This document shows, piece after piece, positions 16,337-25,135 of a stretch of DNA of 64,000 nucleotides (the stretch's first letter is position 1; each line of letters opens with the position of its first letter). The DNA comes from Candidatus Intricatilinea gracilis. Its GTDB lineage: Bacteria; Pseudomonadota; Gammaproteobacteria; Burkholderiales; Burkholderiaceae_C. The DNA is taken from contig JADJDQ010000008.1 in NCBI GenBank assembly GCA_016702605.1, positions 28,722 through 92,721 of the forward strand. Reading direction: 5' to 3'. Made by a program: the position numbers and the translations under genes. The notes under the pieces are model-generated. The model searched no databases. It was not told the DNA's origin and saw only the letters and a list, made by a program, of their open reading frames with translations.

Positions 16337-16990
16337 TCAGGCCGGGTCGACGACAAGCAGGCCGCGCTTTTCGATGAACGCCACCACCTCGTCCAGGCCG
16401 CTGCGCGTCTTGAGGTTCGTCATCACGTAGGCCCGGTTGGGGCGCATGCGCCGGGTGTCGGCCTCCATCACGGCGAGGTCGGCGCCGACGTGGGGCGCCA
16501 GGTCGGTCTTGTTGATGACGAAGAGGTCACTCTTGGTGATGCCGGGGCCACCCTTGCGCGGGATCTTCTCGCCTGCCGCGACGTCGATCACGTAGATCGT
16601 CAGGTCGCTCAGTTCGGGGCTGAAGGTGGCCGCCAGGTTGTCGCCGCCCGACTCGATGAAGACGATGTCGGCGTTGGGAAACTTCTCGAGCATGCGGTCG
16701 ACCGCTTCGAGGTTGATCGACGCGTCCTCGCGGATCGCCGTGTGCGGGCAGCCGCCCGTCTCGACACCCATGATGCGTTCGGGCTCGAGCGCGCCGGCCA
16801 CGGTGAGCAGGCGCTGGTCTTCCTTGGTGTAGATGTCGTTGGTGACGACGACCAGATCCCAGCGCTCGCGCATGGTCTTGCAGAGCATCTCGACCAGCGT
16901 CGTCTTGCCGGACCCCACCGGACCGCCCACACCCACCCGCAGAGGAGGCAGTTTGCGGGTGCGGCCGGCGATATGGTGCAAGGCGGTCAT
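16337..16990 (-). CDS. ureG: Urease accessory GTPase UreG
   Basis: A 217-residue SIMIBI-class GTPase that helps load nickel into urease. The P-loop GPVGSGKT is at residues 23-30, followed by NDIYTKEDQ, the metal-binding GGCPHTAIRED (Cys-Pro-His), ESGGDN, and the NKTDLA specificity motif. The N-terminal TALHHI carries the usual histidines. I start it at 16990 for family length; a frame continues 21 codons upstream. No ureA, B, C, D, E or F lies nearby: fbpA is downstream and a divergent oxidoreductase upstream, so this copy is isolated within the window. Confidence 0.93.
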   Translation of the reverse strand: MTALHHIAGRTRKLPPLRVGVGGPVGSGKTTLVEMLCKTMRERWDLVVVTNDIYTKEDQRLLTVAGALEPERIMGVETGGCPHTAIREDASINLEAVDRMLEKFPNADIVFIESGGDNLAATFSPELSDLTIYVIDVAAGEKIPRKGGPGITKSDLFVINKTDLAPHVGADLAVMEADTRRMRPNRAYVMTNLKTRSGLDEVVAFIEKRGLLVVDPA

Positions 16991-17176
16991 GATGAGTTCA
17001 GTCGGTCGGTGAAGTGTGGATCGGCGGCGGGGGCGCGTGGTCGGGGCAGGCACTCTGCGCCGCGCCTCATGTGATGGCGCGGGGCAAGCCGCAATTCATC
17101 ATAGGGCCAGCCCGGTGGCACGAGCAGAGCCAGAATCGTGCCCCCTCAAGATCCGCCACCACGAGGAAAACACTGA

Positions 17177-18352
17177 ATGGATCAAGTCGACTGTGTCGTG
17201 ATCGGGGCCGGCGTGGTCGGTCTGGCGGTGGCGCGTGCGCTGGCGCAGGGCGGGCACGAGGTGGTGATCGTCGAGGCGGAAGCAGCCGTCGGCACCGGCG
17301 TGTCGTCACGCAACAGCGAGGTCATCCACGCCGGGCTGTACTACGAGCCGGGATCACTCAAGTCGCGCCTGTGTGTGTGGGGCAACCGCTTGATGTACCG
17401 GTACTGTGCCGAGCGCCATGTGCCGCACCAACGCTGCGGCAAGCTGGTGCTGGCGCCCGACGCAGTTGCCGCCGGCAAGCTCGCCGCCTTCGCCGAACGT
17501 GCCCGCGCCCAGGGCGTGGGCGACCTGCGCCAGCTCAGCGCCGCCGAGGTGCACGAGATGGAGCCGGCGCTGCGTTGCCACTCGGCACTGTTGTCGCCGT
17601 CCAGCGGCATCGTCGACAGCCATGGCCTGATGACCGCGCTGCTAGCCGACGCCGAAGCCGCCGGCGCCCTGCTCGCCGTGGCCAGCCCACTGCTGGCGGC
17701 CAGCAAGGTGGCGGGGGGCTGGCAGATCCGCTGCGGCAGCGCCGACGACCAGATCGAGTTGCAGGCACGCTGGCTCGTCAACTGCGCCGGCCTGCAGGCG
17801 CAGGCGGTTGCGACACACATGTCAGGCTTCGACACGGCGGCGATACCGCAGCGCCATCTGGCGCGTGGCCACTATTTCAGCCTGGCCGGACGTGCACCGT
17901 TCAAGCGTCTGATCTACCCGATGCCGGTGGACGGCGGCCTGGGTGTGCACCTCACGCTCGACCTGGGCGGTCAGGCGCGTTTCGGCCCCGACGTGCAATG
18001 GCTGAACGATCAGGGCGCAGATGAACCACTCGACTACCGTGTCGATCCGCGCCGCGGCGACGTGTTCTACGAAGCAGTGCGCAGCTACTGGCCGGGCCTG
18101 CCGGAGGGTGCACTGATCCCGGCCTACAGCGGCATCCGGCCCAAGCTGAGCGGCCCGGGCGAGGCGGCGCGAGACTTCGTCATTGCCGGGCCGCAGCAAC
18201 ATGGATGTGACGGGGTGGTGCAGCTCTTCGGCATCGAGTCGCCGGGGCTCACGGCCTCATTGGCCATCGCAGAAGTGGTCGCCACGATGGTGGGTTGCGG
18301 TGCGGGCCAAGATGCCGACGTAGACGGTTCATTGCAAACATCCGCATGCTGA
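17177..18352 (+). CDS. FAD-dependent oxidoreductase, L-2-hydroxyglutarate oxidase-like
   Basis: A 391-residue DAO-superfamily flavoprotein. The dinucleotide-binding GAGVVGLAVARALA starts at residue 10. GTGVSSRNSEVIHAGLYY, which follows, is characteristic of the LhgO/L2HGDH branch, where the His binds flavin. SGIVDSHGLM, LVNCAGLQA and the C-terminal YSGIRPKL and GIESPGLTASLAIAE also fit that branch. The likely reaction is oxidation of L-2-hydroxyglutarate or a related 2-hydroxyacid to the 2-keto acid; the substrate is inferred from family only. The start follows GAGGAAAAC. It is divergent from ureG and precedes tRNA-Met. Confidence 0.85.
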   Translation: MDQVDCVVIGAGVVGLAVARALAQGGHEVVIVEAEAAVGTGVSSRNSEVIHAGLYYEPGSLKSRLCVWGNRLMYRYCAERHVPHQRCGKLVLAPDAVAAGKLAAFAERARAQGVGDLRQLSAAEVHEMEPALRCHSALLSPSSGIVDSHGLMTALLADAEAAGALLAVASPLLAASKVAGGWQIRCGSADDQIELQARWLVNCAGLQAQAVATHMSGFDTAAIPQRHLARGHYFSLAGRAPFKRLIYPMPVDGGLGVHLTLDLGGQARFGPDVQWLNDQGADEPLDYRVDPRRGDVFYEAVRSYWPGLPEGALIPAYSGIRPKLSGPGEAARDFVIAGPQQHGCDGVVQLFGIESPGLTASLAIAEVVATMVGCGAGQDADVDGSLQTSAC

Positions 18353-18459
18353 TCACCAGTGCATCCAAATCGCGTGGCCGCAGGCGCTGCGCCCTGCACC
18401 ACCGGCTCAGCAACTTCACGTGTGAAAGTTGGGCCGTCTAAAACGGCCATTCTTCAGGC

Positions 18460-18465
18460 TATACT
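18460..18465 (+). promoter_or_regulatory. -10 box of the tRNA-Met gene
   Basis: TATACT lies 10 nt before the tRNA 5' end. The -35 region is unclear. A small GGCCGT/ACGGCC hairpin just upstream may end the oxidoreductase transcript. Confidence 0.45.
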
Positions 18466-18475
18466 TTTGGCCGTT

Positions 18476-18552
<77 letters not shown>

Positions 18553-18648
18553 GACAACCCCTTCATCCGCCCGACAGCCCTGTGCTTCGGGCGTTTGTTT
18601 TTCCGGCCCAGGCCTCCAGCCCGGGCACGCAGCCACTGGATCCACACC

Positions 18649-19032
18649 ATGTACCGCTGTGTCTTGACCTTCGCCGCGGGCGCCCTGCTTGCGGTCAGCG
18701 CGCATGCGCAACTTGCGGTGCAGCGCGGCTTTCCGGCCCAGGCGCTGCGTGGCACCTTCGCCATCGTCGCCGCGCCCGAGGTGGTGCTCAACGGCCAGCC
18801 AGCGCGGCTCGCGCCCGGCGCCCGGGTGCGCGACACCAACAACCTCATCGTGCAAAGCAGCGCGCTCGGCAACACCAGGCTGGTGGTGAACTACACCCGT
18901 GACCTGGACGGCCTGGTGCGCGAGGTCTGGCTGCTGCGCCCCGAAGAGGCCGCGCGTCCCTGGCCGACCACGCCACAGGAAGCCGCATCGCTGGTGTTCG
19001 ACCCTGCAGCGCAGACCTGGGCACGACCATGA
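18649..19032 (+). CDS. Hypothetical exported protein upstream of miaB
   Basis: A 127-residue protein of unknown function. It has a signal peptide (MYRCVLTFAAGALLAVSAHA, predicted cleavage after AHA near residue 20), then a compact domain with LRGTFAIVAAPEVVLNG, RLAPGARVRDTNN and LVVNYTRDLDGLVREVWLL. I recognise no named domain, though the layout is that of a small periplasmic beta-rich protein. Its stop overlaps the miaB start by 4 nt (ATGA), so the two are translationally coupled and almost certainly co-transcribed. The ATG at 18649 is chosen because the signal peptide begins there. Confidence 0.75.
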   Translation: MYRCVLTFAAGALLAVSAHAQLAVQRGFPAQALRGTFAIVAAPEVVLNGQPARLAPGARVRDTNNLIVQSSALGNTRLVVNYTRDLDGLVREVWLLRPEEAARPWPTTPQEAASLVFDPAAQTWARP

Positions 19033-20412
19033 GCGACACCACCACCACCGGCAAGAAGGTCTACCTGCGCACCTTCGGCTGCCAGATGAACGAATACGAC
19101 TCGGACAAGATGTCCGACGTGATGAACGCCGCCGAGGGCTACACACTCACCGACGACCCCGAGCAGGCCGACCTCATCCTGTTCAACACCTGCTCGGTGC
19201 GCGAAAAGGCGCAGGAGAAGGTCTTCAGCGACCTGGGCCGCGTCAAGCATCTCAAGGCCAAGGGCGTGATGATCGGTGTGGGTGGTTGTGTGGCCAGCCA
19301 GGAAGGTGCGGCCATCATCGAGCGCGCGCCGTATGTCGACGTCGTCTTCGGCCCGCAGACCCTGCACCGCCTGCCGCAACTGCTGGAGCGCCGCCGCACG
19401 CTGGGACGCCCGCAGGTCGACATCAGCTTCCCCGAGATCGAGAAGTTCGATCACCTGCCGCCGGCCCGGGTGGACGGCGCCAGCGCGTTCGTCTCGATCA
19501 TGGAAGGCTGCAGCAAGTATTGCTCGTACTGCGTCGTGCCCTACACCCGCGGTGAAGAGTTCAGCCGCCCCTTCGAGGAAGTGCTAACCGAGGTGGCGGT
19601 GCTCGCCGACCAAGGCGTCAAGGAAGTGACGCTGCTGGGCCAGAACGTCAACGCCTACCGCGGCAGGATGGGCGACAAGGTCTCGAACCTGACGAGTGCC
19701 GTCGAGATCGCCGACTTCGCGATGTTGCTCGAGTACGTGGCCGAGATCCCCGGCATCCAGCGCATTCGTTACACCACCAGCCATCCCAACGAGTTCAGCC
19801 AGCGCCTGATCGACGTCTACGCCCGGGTGCCCAAGCTCGTGAACCACCTGCACCTGCCGGTGCAACACGGCAGCGACCGCATCCTGGCCGCCATGAAACG
19901 CGGCTACACCACACTCGAATACAAGAGCACGATCCGCAAGCTGCGCGCGGTGCGGCCGGACATCAGCCTGTCGACCGACTTCATCGTCGGTTTTCCCGGC
20001 GAGACCGACGACGACCATGCCCGCACCATGAAGCTGATCGCCGACGTTGGCTTCGACGCGAGCTTCAGCTTCGTCTTCAGCCCGCGCCCCGGCACCCCCG
20101 CCGCCGCGCTGCACGACGACACGGCGCAAGAGGTCAAGCTCGCGCGCCTGCAGCAACTGCAAGCCACACTCGAAGACAACGTGCGGCACATCAGCACCAG
20201 CCGCGTCGGCACGCGCCAGACCATCCTGGTCGAAGGCCCGTCGCGCAAATCCACCGTCGAAGTACCCGAACTGATGGGCCGCACCGAGTGCAACCGCATC
20301 GTCAACTTCGACGGCGGGCCGAACGCCGGCGCGCCTCGTCGGTCAGATGATCGACGTGACCATCACCGCCGCACTGCCACATTCGCTGCGCGCCGAGGTG
20401 GTGGTGGGTTGA
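19029..20412 (+). CDS. miaB: tRNA-2-methylthio-N6-dimethylallyladenosine synthase, frameshifted near the 3' end
   Basis: A radical-SAM enzyme that adds the methylthio group to i6A37 in tRNA. Order of features: an N-terminal UPF0004 domain with three cluster cysteines (FGCQMN, NTCSVREKA, GGCVASQ), the radical-SAM CSKYCSYC, and a C-terminal TRAM domain. The frame is intact up to NFDGGPNAG. It then shifts into nonsense and would run on to 20474. Reading +1 from 20332 restores RLVGQMIDVTITAALPHS...EVVVG and a stop at 20412, the normal MiaB ending. Removing one G at about 20328-20329 repairs it. Without repair the last ~27 residues of the TRAM domain are replaced. Confidence 0.9.
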
Positions 20413-20560
20413 CAGGAACAGCGCGGGTCGACGGCTGGGCCGTGCACAGGCTGGCCGCGTCGCGCAGTCGCTAGGCCAGCCCCTCGACACCTTGCCGGAC
20501 GAAGCCGACTTCACCATCCCGCCAGGTGGCGCGCCGGACGCGGCCCGGCGTCGGGCTTGG

Positions 20561-22009
20561 TCAGTATTTTTCGGCCACGGTGAACGACACAGCCGCAGCG
20601 CGCGGCGCCTTGGTGCCATCGACACTCACACTCTTCTGGCTGGCGCTGATGTCCAGACTGAAGATGCCCCAACTGGCACCGATCGACGTGAGTGACAGGC
20701 GGCTGCCGACCATGTTGCGGCGCACGCCCAGGCGCACGCTGGGCATGATGTAGTTGAGCAGGGTCGCAAAGTCGCCCTGGTAACGATCGGCGTTGTAGGC
20801 CACGGCCAGGGTGCCGAAGCGCTGCTGCTCACCGACGAAGTCGGGCGTGGCATTGGTGGCCATGCTGCTTTGCATCAGCCAGCGTTTGTTGGCGCTGAAC
20901 ACCAAGGCTTCGAGCACCATGTGTGGTTTGAGCGCCACGGAGTCGAGCGGGCTGATCGCACCGTCGAGCACCAGTTTGGCCATGGCGTCTCGGTTCGCGT
21001 CGACGGTCGGGTCGGGGTAACGCAGCTTGGGGCTGCCGATGTTGTACAGCGTGGCGCCGATCTGATAGTGCTCGTCACCCCACATCACCCCCAGGTCCAT
21101 GGCGCTGGCGTTGGCGTAGTTGCGGTTGCTGCGGTCACCCAGGCGGATGTCGCTGGTGTTGCCGGCGGCGTCGACGAAGGTGACGACCTGGCGCTCCAGG
21201 CGGGCGCGGTAGTTGTTGAGGCGCACGCCGATGTCGAGCCGGCCACCCTCTGCCGTGCTGCGGGCGGCGTCGGGCAACCAGTGGGTGATGTCGGCACCGT
21301 AGGTCAGGCTCAGGTGGGTGACCCGGGCAAGCTTGACATCGAATGCCGACGCCGTGGTCACGGCAAACCGGGGGTTGGCGACGGTCGGGTTGATCAGCAC
21401 CGCATCCGAGCGACGGAACCTGCCGGAGCCTTGCAGCTGCACGCTGGCTGACACGGCGAAGGCGCCGCCAATGCTGTCGGCGCGGATCACCAGCGGCGAC
21501 ATCAGGCTGGCGCGGCCTTGCGAACTGAGCCGCGCGCCGGCTTCGAGCTTGGGCAGATGCACGGCATTCAGGCGCGCCAGGGCTTCTTCGGCCGCAACCT
21601 GGGTGCCGACCACTTTGGCCGAGTCGATGTCGGCACGCACCTGGTCGGTGACGGCCTCGAGGTCGTCGATCGTGCCCATCTCGTAACGAGCGCCGAGATC
21701 GACCATGCCGAAGCGCAGATGCTCGTCCGGCGCCACCAGACGCGTGGCGTTGGCCGGGTTGAACGCCACCGAGCCCAGGTTGGCGCGGTTGTAGACCGGC
21801 CCCATCGTCAGCCCCGAACCCGACGCCATCAGCGATTGATTGGCCAGCGCCGGCCAGGCAGCGGCCACCATCAGCACCAGCGCAGTGGCGCGCAGCACCG
21901 GCGCAGGGCCATGTCCCCCCGGCCTCGTAGACGACGGCTCCGGCAAGTTCGCGAACCGAGCCAGATTGCCGGCATGAGCCCGTTGCGCGGTGATCTCGAA
22001 GCTGTTCAT
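20561..22009 (-). CDS. TraF-like outer-membrane protein (conjugal transfer TraF family)
   Basis: A 482-residue protein resembling the chromosomal 'TraF' (TraF_2) family. It has a long N-terminal leader with a hydrophobic core (ATALVLMVAAAWPALA), then NQSLMASGSGLTMGPVYNRANLGSVAFNPAN, which is typical of this family. Alternating beta-strand sequence with many aromatic/Gly pairs follows, and a C-terminal aromatic residue (AEKY), as in outer-membrane barrels. The ATG at 22009 is preceded by GGAGCG. No other conjugation genes are near, so the name should not be taken as evidence of a plasmid or ICE. Substrate unknown. Confidence 0.75.
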   Translation of the reverse strand: MNSFEITAQRAHAGNLARFANLPEPSSTRPGGHGPAPVLRATALVLMVAAAWPALANQSLMASGSGLTMGPVYNRANLGSVAFNPANATRLVAPDEHLRFGMVDLGARYEMGTIDDLEAVTDQVRADIDSAKVVGTQVAAEEALARLNAVHLPKLEAGARLSSQGRASLMSPLVIRADSIGGAFAVSASVQLQGSGRFRRSDAVLINPTVANPRFAVTTASAFDVKLARVTHLSLTYGADITHWLPDAARSTAEGGRLDIGVRLNNYRARLERQVVTFVDAAGNTSDIRLGDRSNRNYANASAMDLGVMWGDEHYQIGATLYNIGSPKLRYPDPTVDANRDAMAKLVLDGAISPLDSVALKPHMVLEALVFSANKRWLMQSSMATNATPDFVGEQQRFGTLAVAYNADRYQGDFATLLNYIMPSVRLGVRRNMVGSRLSLTSIGASWGIFSLDISASQKSVSVDGTKAPRAAAVSFTVAEKY

Positions 22010-22218
22010 GGTGCGCTCCACGCCCTGGTTTGCAGAGCGCTTCCTGCTCGGCCCGGCACTGCGCTTTCGGGCAGGTCTTGAAGCCAGCCTTCCGTTCTCG
22101 ACAGGCCAGGCGCGGGCTGTAGGCCTTGCTGCCTGTCGAACCCACCGAACCGGGGTGTCGGGCGGCACAAGTTCACGCCGCGAGGCCAACCCTGGCGCCA
22201 GGCCGATAGAGTGTTGCC

Positions 22219-23136
22219 ATGCCCACCCCCCTGAACCTGCCCGGCCTCGCCGTCTTCGAACGTGGTTGGTTGTCGTCCAACAACGTGCTGCTGCATGACG
22301 ACGACGGCGCCACACTCATCGACAGCGGCCACACCCGCCACGCCGACCAGACGGTGGCCCTGCTGCGCCAGGCGCTGCAAGGCCGGCCGCTGAGTCGGCT
22401 CGTCAACACCCACCTGCACTCGGATCACTGCGGCGGCAACGCTGCCGTGCAGGCCACCTGGTCACCTCAGACGCAGATCCCGCCCGGCCTGGCCGATGCC
22501 GCCCGGCACTGGGACAAGGTGGCGTTGGGCTACCAGCCCACCGGCCAGATGTGCCCACGGTTTGCCGTGCACGGCGTCGTGTTGCCCGGCGACGTCATCA
22601 GCCAGGGCGGCCATCACTTCGAGGCACTTGCCGCGCCTGGCCACGACCCACATGCGCTGCTGCTGTTCGACGCCGCGTCGGGTGTGCTGATCTCGGGTGA
22701 TGCCTTGTGGCAGGACGGCTTCGGCGTCGTCTTTCCCGAACTCGACGGTGAGGCCGGCTTCGACGACGTGGCAGCCACACTCGACCTGATCGAGCGCCTG
22801 CCGGTGCGCCACGTCGTGCCCGGCCATGGTGCGGTGTTCGACGACGTGGCCGAGGCACTGCAACGCGCCCGCCATCGCCTGGACGGCTTGCGGCGCGACC
22901 CGGCGCGTCACGCCCGTCACGGCGCCAAGGTGCTGATCAAGTACCACCTGATGGAGTTGGGTGAGCAGCAGTTCGGCGACCTGCGGAGCTGGCTGGCGGC
23001 GACACCCCTGCTGGGCAGTTGCCAGCAACGCACCGGCCAGGTCGGCACACAACTGGATTTCGGTCTGCGGCTGCTGGACGAACTGCTTGGCGGCGGCGCA
23101 CTGACGCGCGACGGCGACACGGTGCGCGACGCCTGA
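22219..23136 (+). CDS. MBL-fold metallo-hydrolase
   Basis: A 305-residue metallo-beta-lactamase-fold hydrolase. The metal motif THLHSDHCGG is present, with later ligands in APGHDPHALLL (His), ISGDALW (bridging Asp) and VVPGHGAVF (His). It therefore has a full binuclear site. A C-terminal helical part (residues ~225-305) may form part of the substrate pocket. The family spans glyoxalase II-like thioesterases, lactonases and others, and the sequence does not fix the substrate. It is divergent from the TraF-like gene. No signal peptide, so cytoplasmic. Confidence 0.85.
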   Translation: MPTPLNLPGLAVFERGWLSSNNVLLHDDDGATLIDSGHTRHADQTVALLRQALQGRPLSRLVNTHLHSDHCGGNAAVQATWSPQTQIPPGLADAARHWDKVALGYQPTGQMCPRFAVHGVVLPGDVISQGGHHFEALAAPGHDPHALLLFDAASGVLISGDALWQDGFGVVFPELDGEAGFDDVAATLDLIERLPVRHVVPGHGAVFDDVAEALQRARHRLDGLRRDPARHARHGAKVLIKYHLMELGEQQFGDLRSWLAATPLLGSCQQRTGQVGTQLDFGLRLLDELLGGGALTRDGDTVRDA

Positions 23137-23173
23137 GCGGGGCACGCAACACCGCCGTCACCTCCCGACCAGA

Positions 23174-23449
23174 TCAGCGCAGACGCCGCAAGCTCCACCA
23201 GAGTGTGGCGGCGCAGGCCAGCACCATGACGAGGTAGGTGGACATGCGGCCGTCGCGGCCTTCGACCACCATGCCGACGACCAGGGCGGCCGCACAAGCC
23301 AGGCTGGCGCGCACGGCCAACTTGAGCCAGGTCAAGCCCTGAAGCTCACTTCGCCAGAACACTTTGGCCAGCGCAGCGGCCAGCGAGCCGACAACCCACG
23401 CGGGCGCGAAAAAGTTGAGCAGGTGCCAGAGCGCGCCTAGGATGTCCAT
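23174..23449 (-). CDS. Small inner-membrane protein upstream of hemA
   Basis: A 91-residue hypothetical membrane protein with about three hydrophobic segments: LWHLLNFFAPAWVVGSLAAAL (about 6-27), LAVRASLACAAALVVGMV (42-60), and YLVMVLACAATLWW (71-85). It ends in a basic cluster (SLRRLR). I recognise no family. It is divergent from hemA. The ATG at 23449 is the first in-frame Met after the hemA promoter region; no strong ribosome site is seen. The role cannot be inferred. Confidence 0.65.
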   Translation of the reverse strand: MDILGALWHLLNFFAPAWVVGSLAAALAKVFWRSELQGLTWLKLAVRASLACAAALVVGMVVEGRDGRMSTYLVMVLACAATLWWSLRRLR

Positions 23450-23539
23450 GGTGAGAAACCGCGTGGGGCAGAAACGTCGAGAGACACAATCGCCGACCTT
23501 GGCGACCAGCCATCCTGCCTGCGACAGCGTGAGCAATCT

Positions 23540-23545
23540 TACAAT
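23540..23545 (+). promoter_or_regulatory. -10 box very close to the hemA start
   Basis: TACAAT ends 6 nt before the hemA ATG (23552). The usual -10 to +1 distance would put the transcript start at the ATG itself. No Shine-Dalgarno is present, which fits a leaderless message. Confidence 0.45.
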
Positions 23546-23551
23546 TCAGCC

Positions 23552-24961
23552 ATGACAGTGTTTGCCTTGAGTCTGAACCATCACTCGGCGCCGGTCGATC
23601 TGCGCGGCCGTTTTGCGTTCACGCTCGAGCAGATTCCGCCGACGCTGCTGGGGCTGCGCGGCGCCTTGTCGCGCGTCGAACCCGAGGTCGCGCTGATCTC
23701 CACCTGCAATCGCACCGAGCTGTATGTGGCCGCCCAGGGCCACCGGGCCAACGGCATGGTGAATCCGGCGCTCGACTGGCTGGCACGCCACGGCGGCGTC
23801 AGCACCGACCAGCTGCTGGCGCACACCCATGTGCTCGAACATCAGCAGGCGGCGCGCCATGCGTTCAGGGTGGCGTCGGGGCTCGACTCGATGGTGCTGG
23901 GTGAGCCGCAGATCCTGGGCCAGATGAAACAGGCGGTACGTGAGGCCGATGCCGCCGGCACGTTGGGCACGACGCTGCATCAACTTTTCCAGCGCTCGTT
24001 TTCGGTCGCCAAAGAGGTGCGCACCTCGACCGAGATCGGTTCACATTCGATCAGCATGGCTGCCGCGGCCGTGCGCCTGGCCGGCCAGTTGTTCGAGGAC
24101 CTGAAGAAGATCCGCATCCTGTTCGTGGGTGCGGGCGAGATGATCGAACTGGCCGCGACCCACTTTGCCGCCAAGGCGCCGCGCCACATCGCCATCGCCA
24201 ACCGCACGCTCGAGCGCGGCGAAAAACTCGCCAGCCATTTCGGCGCTGAGGCGATGCGGCTGTCCGATCTGCCCAGCCGCCTGCACGAGTTCGACGCCGT
24301 CATCTCGTGCACCGCCAGCACACTGCCGCTGATCGGGCTGGGCGCCGTCGAGCGGGCACTCAAGGCGCGCAAGCGCCGGCCCATGTTCATGGTCGATCTG
24401 GCCGTGCCACGCGACATCGAACCCGAAGTCGGCCAGCTCGACGACGTGTACCTCTACACCGTCGACGACCTGTCGGCCCTGGTGCAGACCGCCGGCGAAA
24501 AGCGCCAGGCGGCCGTGTCGCAGGCCGAAGCCATCATCGACGCTGGCGTGCAGAACTTCGTGCACTGGCTCGAACAACGCGCCGCCGTGCCGCTGATCCA
24601 GGCGCTGCAGACGCAGGCCGACACCTGGCGGCAAGGTGAACTCATCCGTGCGCGCAAGCTGCTGGCCAAGGGTGGCTCGGTCGAGGAGGCACTCGACGCG
24701 CTGGCGCGTGGCCTCACCCAGAAGATGCTGCACGGCGCCCTGGCCGAGCTGCACAACGCTGACCTGGCCCAACGGGCGCAGATGTCCGACGCCGTGTCGC
24801 GCCTGTTCCTGCGCGGTGATCTGCGGGTCGATCGCGGCGCCGGCCGTGGCCAGAGCCCGGCGGCGGGCCACAAGTCAAAGGCCGCCCCGGCACCCATCGC
24901 CGACCAGATCGACCCCGCTGCCGACGGCTTGTCGCCCGACGCCGAACGCCGTCGCGCCTAG
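23552..24961 (+). CDS. hemA: Glutamyl-tRNA reductase
   Basis: A 469-residue enzyme that reduces Glu-tRNA to glutamate-1-semialdehyde, the first committed step of C5 heme synthesis. The catalytic Cys is residue 52 in STCNRTELY. SGLDSMVLGEPQILGQ is the conserved substrate stretch, and FVGAGEMIELAATHF is the NADPH site. The C-terminal dimerisation helices are followed by about 45 extra residues rich in Ala/Pro/Asp that the usual ~420-residue enzyme lacks. There is no ribosome site before the ATG and a -10 sits at leaderless distance. prfA and prmC lie downstream, a common Burkholderiales order. Confidence 0.95.
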   Translation: MTVFALSLNHHSAPVDLRGRFAFTLEQIPPTLLGLRGALSRVEPEVALISTCNRTELYVAAQGHRANGMVNPALDWLARHGGVSTDQLLAHTHVLEHQQAARHAFRVASGLDSMVLGEPQILGQMKQAVREADAAGTLGTTLHQLFQRSFSVAKEVRTSTEIGSHSISMAAAAVRLAGQLFEDLKKIRILFVGAGEMIELAATHFAAKAPRHIAIANRTLERGEKLASHFGAEAMRLSDLPSRLHEFDAVISCTASTLPLIGLGAVERALKARKRRPMFMVDLAVPRDIEPEVGQLDDVYLYTVDDLSALVQTAGEKRQAAVSQAEAIIDAGVQNFVHWLEQRAAVPLIQALQTQADTWRQGELIRARKLLAKGGSVEEALDALARGLTQKMLHGALAELHNADLAQRAQMSDAVSRLFLRGDLRVDRGAGRGQSPAAGHKSKAAPAPIADQIDPAADGLSPDAERRRA

Positions 24962-25135
24962 CGGCGCTCGCCGCGTTCAGCTTGTGCTGCGGGCGCCCAG
25001 CGCCAGTTGGCGCCTGTCGCGCGACAGCAGCACCATCGACCAGCCTGCCTTCGGCCCTGCCGGCTCGCACCGGACCTCGCGCCCCACTCCCCAGCCATTG
25101 ACTTCGCGAGCGCCCGACGCTCGACTCGCCGCCCC

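Noticed and set aside
20561..22009. TraF-like gene as sign of an integrative conjugative element
   Set aside because: No other transfer, integrase or att features nearby; flanks are housekeeping genes.
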